From contig JAWWNJ010000229.1 in the NCBI GenBank assembly GCA_037176885.1, forward strand, positions 124,001 to 188,000: 64,000 nucleotides of DNA, written 5' to 3'. Origin of the DNA: Favolaschia claudopus (lineage: Eukaryota; Basidiomycota; Agaricomycetes; Agaricales; Mycenaceae). The translations under genes were made by a program, and so were the position numbers. The notes under the pieces are model-generated. The model was not told the origin of the DNA. It saw nothing but the letters and a program-made list of their open reading frames with translations, and did not search any database. Below, piece after piece: positions 34,273 to 43,392 of the stretch; the stretch's first letter is position 1, and every line of letters starts with the position of its first letter.

Positions 34273-35251
34273 AGGATGTTCTCACGCTGCAACCACCATG
34301 GCGATACGGTGCCCGCCACCAAAGCGGAACTGCAGACTGTTCCCCCGCCTTCAATACCGACTGCTAGCTTCTTAGCCTCGACGACCTCTGCTCTTCATGC
34401 AACATCTGACCACCTCACCCGCTTCGAGTGTCTACTTGACTCCGCCGCCCTTGCCACGATGATGATCATCCTCGACACTGACCCTGGTCCGACTCTATCC
34501 GCCCATGCCAAAGGGGTTTTTCATGCCCTCCGTCGGCGCATTGATTTGTTGGACACTCCAGCGCAGGCGCCTTCACCTTGTACTAGTAGCCCCACACCCG
34601 CTCCCTCCGTTATACCGTCTGCGCATGCCACGTACGCTGAGGCCGTGCATAGCTCGCCGGATCAAACTGCCCCGCCGAAAGAAGCGAAGCCCCCCATTAC
34701 TCACAGCTCGACGCCCACACCCGCACCAACTGCGAGCACACCGTTGGAGACCAATAGTCTCACTCCTGATCTCATTTTTCGCGTTGATACACTCCCTGCC
34801 CCACCCTCCTGCCGTCCGTACCCTGCTGTCTGCTTCGAAGCACTAGCGGGGAAAACAGCCTCCACTGCCCTACCCCTGCGCCTCAACAGTATCCGCTGGA
34901 CCCACGGCGGAAATCTTGCTGTTAACTTTGTTAAAGACAGAACATTCACCCGCAGGCTTGCTACCGAGGCTGCCACCACTATATGGAACACTATTCAGCC
35001 GCTGCTCCGTTTCCCAGAGCCGTATGATATCCCTGATTGACGTCGGGGGTGGTGCTTGGCACTCCGTCATCGTTCATAACGCCCCTGTCATGCCGGCTAT
35101 TGGCGAGCCTGGCTACAGCTCAGACTTGCCTGGCTTAATGACCTGGCTACGTGCCAGCGGTGTGGAGGCAACCCCGATGTATTATACATTTCTACGCAGC
35201 AAGGAGGGGCCTTTGGTTTTGGGCAACCGAGAACGCGAAAATTGGCTATGA
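34273..35251 (+). pseudogene. LINE ORF1 fragment, second copy, frameshifted
   Basis: Starts with the same 5' junction sequence as the LINE at 20152 (AGGATGTTCTCACG, ATG at 34276). The frame runs to 35040 with VCFEALAGKTASTALPLRLN and TIWNTIQPLLRFPEPYDIPD, then a frameshift continues as GGAWHSVIVHNAPVMPAI and a Trp-rich end at 35251. It aligns by eye with the 19099-20148 ORF1 but is strongly diverged. ORF2 is absent. The in-frame ORF upstream of 34273 is probably chance. Confidence 0.7.
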
Positions 35252-35711
35252 TCTCGGGCAAATTCAGACTTTGAGCAGTCTGACTGCGACAGAAATAGTT
35301 GGAAACGACAATTCCGAGGATTTTTAGCAAAAATGGGGCCAAAATAGGGCGAAAAATGAATATTTTCTGAACCGTCACGATTTTTTCGAGGCAACCAGAC
35401 CGCCCGTGACCGTGACCCGCCGCGGTTTGTGCAACGCAACGGACCCCACCGTGACCGTGACGGTTGCCTCGGTACAAGTATTTACAGTACAAAGCACAAA
35501 GCAAATACATACTACCTAGACGTTCAACAAAGACCCTCAATAGAAATTAGAATGTGTTTCTGCCGCAATTTGAAGTGTACTGCGACGTAGAACAAGCGAA
35601 GAGGTTTCGGGGTCCTGCACAGCCACCCTGAGAATTTTTTACGTTTTCCGCATACATTCTAAAACTCAGGCATTTCGTGATGTTGGTCATGACCTAAAGT
35701 CAGGAAAATCA
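35252..35711. other. Anonymous sequence with one inverted repeat
   Basis: CGAGGCAACC at about 35388 is mirrored by GGTTGCCT near 35463, with GTGACCGTGAC twice between. The stretch 35640-35700 carries TCATGA-type repeat words that continue after 36683, so it is the host of the 35712 insertion. Confidence 0.45.
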
Positions 35712-36673
35712 TAGTCTAGTTTTGGTTGTCACACGTTAGCCGTAGGTCACAGTTCGATCGTGAGGCTTGTTTTACACCAAAAACAGAGAAAGATGTGTAA
35801 AATTTCTGTCAGGACTGATACCTTGCCTTCCAAACTCAAACTTTGTCTCTTCACTTTTTTTCTTTCTTGTCGTGGCAGCATCGAGGAGAGGAAATCAAAG
35901 CTCAACATTTTCGGACAAGCAGCACAGCCACAATTGAAGCAAGGCTCAAAATAGCAAATCTTAGCGCCCAATGCTACTTTATGGTACCCAGAAAGCTTGA
36001 GAAACAGAATTGACTACTTCAGCCGACCAAGACAATATGTAGCTTCCCCAGACGTTGCGCAAATTCAAGTAGGGGACTTCCATTTTGGGTCTTTCCTAAT
36101 CCGGAACTAGTGTTGCCGGAAGCTGGAGCTAGCTCCGAGCTGAGTTCAACTCCAACTCGACCCCTTCCCAAAAGCGGCACCTCGAGGTGATGCCAGCTCG
36201 CCTCGACTCCACCCTCGTCACCCAAAGCGGACGACGTGACATTTCTGGTGGTGTAACTGAGTGACATCACACTCCCTCCCCAGTTTCTGTATTGGCCGTT
36301 TCTTGGCCGTTTTCGACGTATAAAAAGCGGTTTGAGCTTGAAGAGAGCTCAGGAAAACCTTCCACATAAAAATTTGGTCCATACCCCTCTAAAATTTTGC
36401 CCTTCGGGTGGAAAGATGAACCCTGGGACACTAGATTCCAATATCCGGTATCAGCTCCGAGCCAGCTCCGGTCAACTCGAGCTGACAGCGAGCTGATGGG
36501 CAATCAACTCGAGTTCAGCTCCAACTCAGCTCCCGGCAACACTATCCAGGACCGGAACGCTGACCTACGGCTAATGGGTGACATGTAGAATCAGACCCTA
36601 TATCAGGTTATTTTTCCTGTCCCAAAATTCTTAAAAAAAATAACCTCGGGATATAGTCTGACTGGGGAGACTA
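35712..36673 (+). mobile_element. TAGTCT-family element, copy E (962 bp including a nested insertion)
   Basis: GGAAAATCA is repeated at 35703-35711 and 36674-36682. The element starts TAGTCTAGTTTTGG and ends GGGGAGACTA. Inverted arms share GTTAGCCGTAGGTCA (about 35735 and 36560). Beside the right end a large hairpin (about 36595-36660) pairs CAGAC..TATATC with GATATAGTCTG and AGGTTATTTTT with AAAAATAACCT. Removing the nested 36110-36542 element and one TA leaves about 527 bp, in line with copies A, B and D. Confidence 0.87.
36110..36542. repeat. 433-bp TA-flanked miniature element nested in copy E
   Basis: TA at 36108-36109 and 36543-36544. Inverted ends GTGTTGCCGG(A/G)AGCTG. The interior is dense in GAGCT words (GAGCTAGCTCCGAGCTGAG and similar). 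Confidence 0.8.
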
Positions 36674-36682
36674 GGAAAATCA

Positions 36683-37063
36683 TGACAGTTTAGTTTGAAA
36701 TTCAGGTTGGTTCATCATGAATTCATGACGAAACATTAGGATTGGGGGTCATGAAATTCCTAACAAGTTTGGGCCTCTTCCTGACGTTTTTTCATGACGG
36801 TTTGTCAGGAATTTCAGAGGGAAACATGAGGAAAATTAGATGGAACGAAGCAAAAGAATATGGAATAATTATTCAGGGCATCGAACCGGCGACCACGTGG
36901 CCTACCAATTTCGTTGGCCGCATGCGGTAGGTCGTGTCTGACATTTCTATCGTGCGTACCCCTTGTCTTTTGAACTGGACCAAGTTTCTAGATCCGTCGA
37001 CGCTCTTGACTACGCTTGCCCTCGACCTCTGAGATCTGACCCTCTGAGCTCGACATCGACCCG
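36683..37063. other. Degenerate TCATGA-rich repeat and anonymous sequence
   Basis: About 36683-36830 repeats TCATGAAATTC/GGTTCATCATGAATTC words related to those at 2301 and 12175. No gene. Confidence 0.4.
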
Positions 37064-37952
37064 ATGACTGATCCCGCTGGCCGTGCTCGCTACCCTCTCC
37101 GCTCTCATGCTCATGTCCCAGTTCCTGGACCTGGAATGTCTGTGCCGAGACCTGTTAGTACTGCCATCGCCGTGAGTCCCCGTTCTGGCACTCACCGACC
37201 GGAGAGTCGTGCCTCCTCGACAAAATCACGCCCCGTCTCTCCCGACCTCTTGTACAGTCGGGCAGTCTCGGGTGGACCTTCCTCTCGTGTAGATACACCG
37301 CTGCCTGAGCGGTTAGTTGCTAAGTCCAACAAAACACCAACCCCGGGTGAGACCCGGAAACAATGTCCATGGCGGGCTGAAGACCCTAGTCTTGTGTTTA
37401 CCGCGGGGGTCTGACCATGTAGCCAGAGTATTATGTAATATCATGTAAGCAGACTTCGAGTCGCGTGAATTTCCTCTAAGCAACGCGATTTCGGTAAATA
37501 TTTGGTGGGAATTCTATTCTACATGAGTCAAGCTATCATTCTGGTGCTTCAAAATCTTGAAAGGGCTGTCGCAATGCCTTGTGCAGAACACGCGTGTTTT
37601 CGGTGTGGGGTCTTCGGCCGAACCGGACCCGACGGCCCAAAAACATACTGACAACCTGCCTTACACCAAACCGTGCGGTAGATATCTCAAAGGATGCTTC
37701 AAAGCCCTATTCAGATCCTCATTGGAGCATCCGAGCTTGTAATAGTGTTTGTATCGGGAGGAAGGAAGCGTTGGAACGAATTTCGGACATTGCCGGCTTA
37801 CATGATATTAGATAATACAATCAGTACACGATCAGACCCCCGCGGTAAACAACAGACTCTATGTAGCGAGGGCACCGAGCTCAAGTACATAGAGCGTCTG
37901 TCTAGGAGAGACTATGAAGACCCCCACTACCAAGCGCCGGTAGGGCTGTTCT
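37064..37952 (+). pseudogene. Retroelement ORF fragment of unknown family, split by copy B
   Basis: The frame starts MTDPAGRARYPLRSHAHVPV and is Pro/Ser-rich with SPDLLYSRAVSGGPSSRVDT. At the 37387 insertion the host frame is cut; joined across one target copy it would continue from WRAEDP to HYQAPVGLF and a stop near 37952. It looks like a disordered retroelement N-terminus, but I cannot name the family. Confidence 0.4.
37387..37914 (+). mobile_element. TAGTCT-family element, copy B (528 bp, 9-bp target duplication)
   Basis: TGAAGACCC is repeated at 37378-37386 and 37915-37923. Starts TAGTCTTGTG and ends GAGAGACTA. Inverted arms TTTACCGCGGGGGTCTGACC (37396-37415) and its complement at about 37829-37849 match copy A. 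The right-hand stem-loop is the cleanest of the family: CTCTATGTA pairs perfectly with TACATAGAG around a 20-nt loop (37857-37894), itself enclosed by CAGA..TCTG. Confidence 0.9.
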
Positions 37953-38065
37953 AATCCAGTCAATCCCAGGGCGAGGGCCGGCCCGACCGTAGCGGTGGCT
38001 AAATGGCGACCGCCGGGGCTCGAACTCGTGCTCACTCGCGCCACCTCATATGTTGGACTTAGCAA

Positions 38066-38291
38066 CTAACCCATGCTCAAGCCGATGAAAGATTCAATTA
38101 AGATAGAGAGCGTGGGATCCCCGCACCCTTATGTCAGCATCACAGTGTGACATTGTCACTTACATAACGTGCTTAAGTAAGGTGCGGGGATCCCACGCTC
38201 TCTATCTTAACTCTGGCCAGAGTGTAGATGAAAAGATTGCTGATCTGCAAGCACAGATCAGCAGCTTGCAACGTTCTCGGACGATAACGCC
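38066..38291 (+). pseudogene. Gypsy gag N-terminal fragment, locus 2, split by a miniature element
   Basis: LKPMKDSIN, then the 107-bp insertion, then SGQSVDEKIADLQAQISSLQ, nearly identical to 18649-18755 in locus 1. It stops at ACGCCAA (38291), where the LINE begins; the rest of gag resumes at 41706. Confidence 0.85.
38101..38207. repeat. 107-bp palindromic derivative of the 8878-9479 element
   Basis: Ends AGATAGAGAGCGTGGGATCC and complement. The body equals, in inverse orientation, the outer left arm (through CACGTTATGTAA) joined to the outer right arm (GTGACAATGTCAC onward) of the 602-bp element. Locus 1 supplies the empty site (TTCAATTAACTCTGG): TA duplication fits both copies, while TTAA fits only this one. 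Confidence 0.87.
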
Positions 38292-38324
38292 AAATAATAA
38301 TAATAATAAGGCAAGGGCCCACGA

Positions 38325-38862
38325 GGGGTATGGTTGCGGCCAAAACTTCATGACCAGCCGGTGCTCAGAATCCTTCAGGATGCGAGATTTATCAGGAACT
38401 TGGGTATGGTTTATAGGTGGAATTTTTATTTTAGGGGAATCGGAGGTACTCCTAACTTAGGGCTACAAAACGCGAAATTCGAACAGCGAAAAACCAAAAT
38501 TGTGTGTACTAAACTCACGAGTTTGGGGCACACAATCAAGTCTTTCTCTGCCATTCCGCCTCTGCAGCCGCGGACCCCTTCTTCCGGACCCCACAGTCGG
38601 GAGTCAAAGCGTAATCGGCAATGATTGATGGCGCTGCACAGCCACCGGCACGAGTGATCCGCAATCAAAAGCGCGAAATTGCCCTGCAAAATACCAAAAC
38701 GCAAATTTTCAAAGTTTTGCTCCAGTACGTTGGTAGATGACCTTCTTGTGATGCAATTTACGCAATCCCAGGATGTCTCAATCAAAATTGACGTGAAAGT
38801 ATCAATTACCAAATTGGGACTCCGACTTGTCACGAAGTTCGGTCCGCCACCATACCGCCCCT
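38325..38862. mobile_element. About 538-bp TIR element in the LINE 3' untranslated region
   Basis: The left arm GGGTATGGTTGCGGCCAAAA, then CTTCATGAC, is mirrored at about 38825-38860 (GTCACGAAGTTCGGTCCGCC, then ACCATACC). Target duplication unclear, so the ends are approximate. No coding frame. Confidence 0.6.
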
Positions 38863-40221
38863 GACCCTCAAGGAGCCCTCTACCGCCGCCCAGGTAATAC
38901 AAGTTGTACCTGTGAATACATCGAAAGCATAAAAACCTGTAAAAAATCTCAATGTCTATTTCCATGTCCATCTCTCCAAGCTCAAAGTCCGACCCATCTT
39001 CCGTTGCCGTCTAAAAATCCCAAAAATCAACATCGTCGTCCGTGTCGGGAGCCAGCTCGGAGACCATTGTGGGAAGTCGTCGACCAAAGAAGCGCCACGC
39101 TCGAACGACCCTATAAATAAACCGAGCCACTGGTGCCACAGTCCTCAAGTCGAAAATCAGCTCCTGCAACAGGAGGTGTGCGTCCGCCGCCGACACTGAG
39201 GCTCGTAGAGTCATACCAAAATCCTGCATGAGACTTTCCTTCAGCACATCCCGCGCCGCCACTGTCTGCACATCCCTGCACTGCAGCAATACATGTCCCG
39301 GAGTTTCCAGCGCCCCACCACACTTGCGACACAATAACGAGGCAGGAGGATGGATCTCCGGGTTGGACCGCAAACCCCGAAAGTAGAAGGATCCGCAAAG
39401 CAGCCTTGTCAGAGCCAACCGATGGTCAGTCACTGTCACGGCTGACAGATAATGTCGCTGGCATAGAGGAATCTAGGAGCCCCCGTCTCCTGCGGTTCCA
39501 AGCGACCATGAAGCAACGGAATGGAAACCATGCTTTCCACCGAGCCTATAACCCACTGCTTCATTGCGATTATCAGCTGCTTTTGTAACTGGTCCAGAAC
39601 TGCAGAGCTGAGATCTGCCAACGGCGGCAGAGTAGGAGTGGCGAAGGGCAGGTCACGCAAGACAATAGCGATGTCCTCATACCATGACGACTGTCCAGCA
39701 TTCCGTAACCTATCCGCCTCGTAAAGGGCTTTCTAAGCGAAATGAGACTCGGGCTGATCCACCAAGTACGCCAGATAGCGTAAGGCAAGAAGAACACGCC
39801 GCACGCGAAGGGGATAAACACCCAACTCCGAGTACAACTGCGCAATCCCAGACCGTTTTCCAACGCCTAAAATCCGTCGCAGGATGAATGAAGTCTCGTC
39901 GACATCGATCGCCACATCACATCCATGAGTGAGATGACAGTCAATAAGGGCATAGTAGAGCTGCCGTCCAACCTCCGGTGGCAAATGTCCTCGCCCAACG
40001 TAATGGTCACAACCCAAAATTGTCTTCCAGAAGACGTAGGCGGTGGTTTCGTGCTTTAGCTTGTAATGGGAGCGAAATATATCCCGTGTTGTTGAATTGA
40101 ATATCACGCCCACATACTTGTACTCCTGCCTCCATGGTACTGGTTGGCCACCCAGAACCAGATTTGAAGTAGGGAAATCAAGCGTGCCTGGTCCTTGACA
40201 CGGTCCAAACACCATCGCCGC

Positions 40222-40274
40222 TATATCTTGTGAGGTACGAGCAAATCGATATAGCGTCTGTCTTGGAGAGACTA
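40222..40274 (-). mobile_element. TAGTCT-family minimal copy C (53 bp, 9-bp target duplication) in LINE RT
   Basis: CATCGCCGC is repeated at 40213-40221 and 40275-40283. The insert begins TATATCTTGTG and ends GGAGAGACTA, and consists almost entirely of the stem-loop end of the family (GAGGTACGAG loop shared with copy A; TATATC pairs with GATATA). Removing it with one target copy restores the RT frame exactly. Strand refers to the host gene it interrupts; the family-consistent orientation is plus. Confidence 0.9.
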
Positions 40275-41705
40275 CATCGCCGCTGACTTTGACCCATTGA
40301 CGCGCAAGAAATTTGCAGAGCACCAGCTACCAAGCTGATCCAAATGCCGTTGGAGGCCCTGCCATGAGCGAGAAACCAACATGATGTCGTCTGCATGTTC
40401 CAAGTGAGAGATTGGACACCCGCCTAACACAACATCATCCGCATCTGGCGCCAACGTGAACGTGGAAAGAAAGATATTCCACAAGGTTGGTGAGACAGGA
40501 TCCCCCATCAGCACCCTAGATAAGGACTTCCATTCCTCCGAAACCATCCCGCCTGAGGAAACCACCAGAACCATCTCTCGATAGATCAATCGAACAAAAT
40601 CGAAATATGGTCCCGTCAGACCCAGCTCCACCATCTTCGTCCACAAGGAAGCATGATTCATAGCCGAGAACGCGTTTGAGACATCCACGAAAGCGACATA
40701 GAGGGTGTCTCCCGCATCTGCACGAGCCTCATCCACCATGGTGCGCAAAATATAAGGGTTGTTGTTTGTGCGATAACCCGGACGGAATCCATTTTGGGAA
40801 TGAGGTAGGATGCCTGCGTCTTCAATAGTGCTGGTCAATTTGAGGTTGTATGCAATGGAGAGCATCTTGTAAACACAGCTCTGCAATCCAATTCCTCGGT
40901 AACCATCCGTGGTAGAGGGATCCTTTCCCTGTTTTGGTACACTGGAAATGATGGTTTTGAAGAAAGCGCCGGGCGCATGACAATTGCGCAAGCACTTGTT
41001 CAGGAACTCCACCAGACGCTCATTCTCAATGGCCATGAGCATATCATAGGACATCTGGTCTATCCCCGGTACTCCCTTCAGCCCTCTCTCCCTCAGAATT
41101 GCCTTCACCTTCTCCATATCTTCTACCGTCAAAAGCTCGTTGAGAGCAGGGAACTTGGAGGGAGGAGAAACATCAGGGATGTTACTACAAGCTGCCTCTA
41201 CCACCTGAGCCAGCTCCGTCACGTCAAACCCAGCCTTAACAGGATCCTCCGGTGGATTCATCCGAATCTGATACGCCTTTGTGATCTCCTCCAGCTCGAC
41301 AGGTGGTTTACCCGCGGAAGGTGGGCGCCGGATCGTGTTAATCAGCCGCCCTAGTGCACGCGAATCCATCCCTGCATCTCTCAACTTCTCAAGGAACCAC
41401 CTTCTGGCACCCCGTCTGCCCGCCCGGCCTCTATGAGAAACAGCGTCACTGCTCCAGACGCGTCCCTGCCTACAGGAACTTGCTTTGGGTGCAGGCGCCG
41501 GGAGAGATGAGGATACCCGACAAGGAGCTCCATCCAATGACTGTTCCAAGGCAGGTAGAGGCATGGGAACCTCGAGCCACAGCAAGACCTCATCCTCACA
41601 AAGCAAATCAGTCCCCTGCTTTGCCAGCTTGTCTGCCTCGTCGTTCTCCTTATTCCCGGAGTGCCCTTGCACATGAAGGAAGTGAATGCGCCCACATCGA
41701 CGGCG

Positions 41706-42872
41706 GTTAACTTAACCAAGGCACAGACTGCTGTCAAAGACAGCATTGATCGGCAGATTAGTCCGGATCAAGGAACTCGCGGATTCCGTCCAGATCCCAC
41801 TCCTGCTGTGCGCATCGCGCCCGGCAGTTTCATAGAGCGTACTCTGCGCAATGCCGAGCGCGTAGATGGTTCACCCACCCCAACCCCATCTGATTCGTCG
41901 AGCTCAGACTCTGAGCCCTCGGATGGGTCAGGTTCTGGGAGGTCACACCCGTCGCGTCATCGTCGCAAGCGCCGTTCCTCTAAGAAGAAACGGAGTTCGC
42001 ACAGGAAGAATAAAATGATTTTGAAGCCTATTCCTCCAAAGGAATATGATGGCTCACCGGATGCCATTGCATTCCATCGATTCGTCAAGGAAGGATCGAA
42101 TTATGTTCAACTCGGCAAAGTCCCGACTGATCAACGAGTCTTTTACTTGTCGTACTACTTGACGGCTCGTGCACTCGAATTCTACAACAGCAAGGTTGAG
42201 AATGACGAGCATGTCTGGACTCTAAGTGAGTTCTTTTGGGGTTTATTCAATTTCTGTTTCCCTGTGAACTTCCGCGAGAAGCAACGGACTCGATTGCGCT
42301 CTTGCCTTCAAGGCACCAATTCAGTATTGATTCACAAGGCTGAATGGGAACGAATTTACAATACCATTGGTCTTGAAGCTAACCAGGAGAAGGTTGTTAT
42401 GTTCTAGCGGAGTCTCAACGCCGACATTCGGAAGGAAATGTTTCGCGATAAACTTGATCCCGAGACCTCTTCTTGGGCTGAAGTTACTGCGGGTGCTGAG
42501 AGCGCCGAAATTATCGTCAAGGTTGACGATGAGAATGATGAACTTGATATGGCTGGATCGAGTAAGACTCAATCCAAGCCTGATGACCAGAAACTGGACT
42601 CAGATTCGAACGGGAAACGTCGTACTGGAGGGCGCGTTATCTCGGTTTCCAGTGTTGAACGCGAACCTTCTACGACTGCGTCGAAATCTCGCGACAGCGG
42701 CAAGCAACTTTCGGTTAAGAAACGGAATGAATACCTTGCCGCAGGTTTATGCTTTAACTGTGGTGTACAGGGACACCTTTCTCGTAACTGTGCTGAACTC
42801 AACACGATGGTTTTGAAAGGAAGACCTCCCGGTTTTGCATCCTCGGTTAATTATGTAAGCAATTCTTCATGA
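41706..42872 (+). pseudogene. Ty3/Gypsy gag, locus 2, C-terminal part
   Basis: Resumes with NLTKAQTAVKDSIDRQI and is highly similar to 20162-21290 (capsid core PKEYDGSPDAIAFHRFVKE; zinc knuckle CFNCGVQGHLSRNC at 42752-42793). A TGG-to-TAG change at 42405-42407 stops the frame at MF* where locus 1 reads MFWRSL. The similarity to locus 1 ends near 42850. No pol follows. Confidence 0.87.
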
Positions 42873-43392
42873 TATCCAGAACTCTGCCGCTCCATTCTGC
42901 GGCACTTCTCGCTCTAAGTACCCGTTTTCATCTCTCTGGAGCCGACCTCGCACGGTAGATAGTTCAACTTTTTTTGAACTTCAACCGTGGAAACTTCTGT
43001 CCCCGCGCTGATCCGCGACGGCAATTTCCGTGCTGGCAACAGTCGGCAGTCGCCATCTCAACTCTATCCTCGACAATGCTGTCTGCAGTTGGTCTGCAGC
43101 CTTACTTACATATCACTTTCAAGCCATTCCCTTCATTGTGCAACGTATCAATGAGCATCGACGCCACAGACCGCTCCAGCCACGCTGCGAATCCTCTAGC
43201 CTTTGTCCCAACCTCACCGGTCTCGTCTCGGCCCGACCGCTCGAGAACCTCTTCCCGAAATCGGGTTTATAATGCACTATCACGCGATCCACCCACTTCC
43301 CAAAACACCAGCAACCCACAACGCTGTCCGCTCTCCGCCTCGCTTTCCTATTCGGTCTCTTTACCCCATCCCTCCGACTGAATCTCAATACT
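42873..43392 (+). other. Intergenic region, likely promoter of the fumarate reductase gene
   Basis: No frame of note. GTTCAACTTTTTTTGAACTT (42961-42980) is a short inverted repeat. No unambiguous TATA box. Confidence 0.4.

Larger units (their letters stand above)
38292..41705 (-). mobile_element. 5'-truncated LINE: RNase H tail, reverse transcriptase, zinc knuckle, (TTA)n tail
   Basis: Minus strand. At the truncated 5' end is GHSGNKENDEADKLAKQG, the C-terminal RNase H pattern. RT follows (GVPGIDQMSYDML, then DGYRGIGLQSCVYKMLSIAY, SQNGFRPGYRTNNNPYILRT, and the catalytic HLEHADDIML at about 40405). A 53-bp element breaks the frame at 40222; excision restores KSAAMVFGP. RT thumb sequence continues to 39733, then after a frameshift a zf-RVT motif, CRKCGGALETPGHVLLQC, and a stop at about 39011. 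The 3' end has a (TTA)n tail (ATAATAATAAT on the plus strand, 38292-38310). The element lies in Gypsy gag at the site used by the LINE in locus 1. Confidence 0.88.

Noticed and set aside
36880..36935. tRNA on the minus strand (GGTTCGATGCCC)
   Set aside because: No cloverleaf could be built; only the B-box word matches.
37975..38060. tRNA-derived SINE on the minus strand (GAGTTCGAGCCCCGG B box)
   Set aside because: The A-box distance is wrong, there is no tail and no target duplication.
38097..38211. TTAA duplication suggesting a piggyBac-type element
   Set aside because: TTAA fits only this copy if the element starts at GATAG; the sibling at 8878 has no TTAA, while TA fits both.
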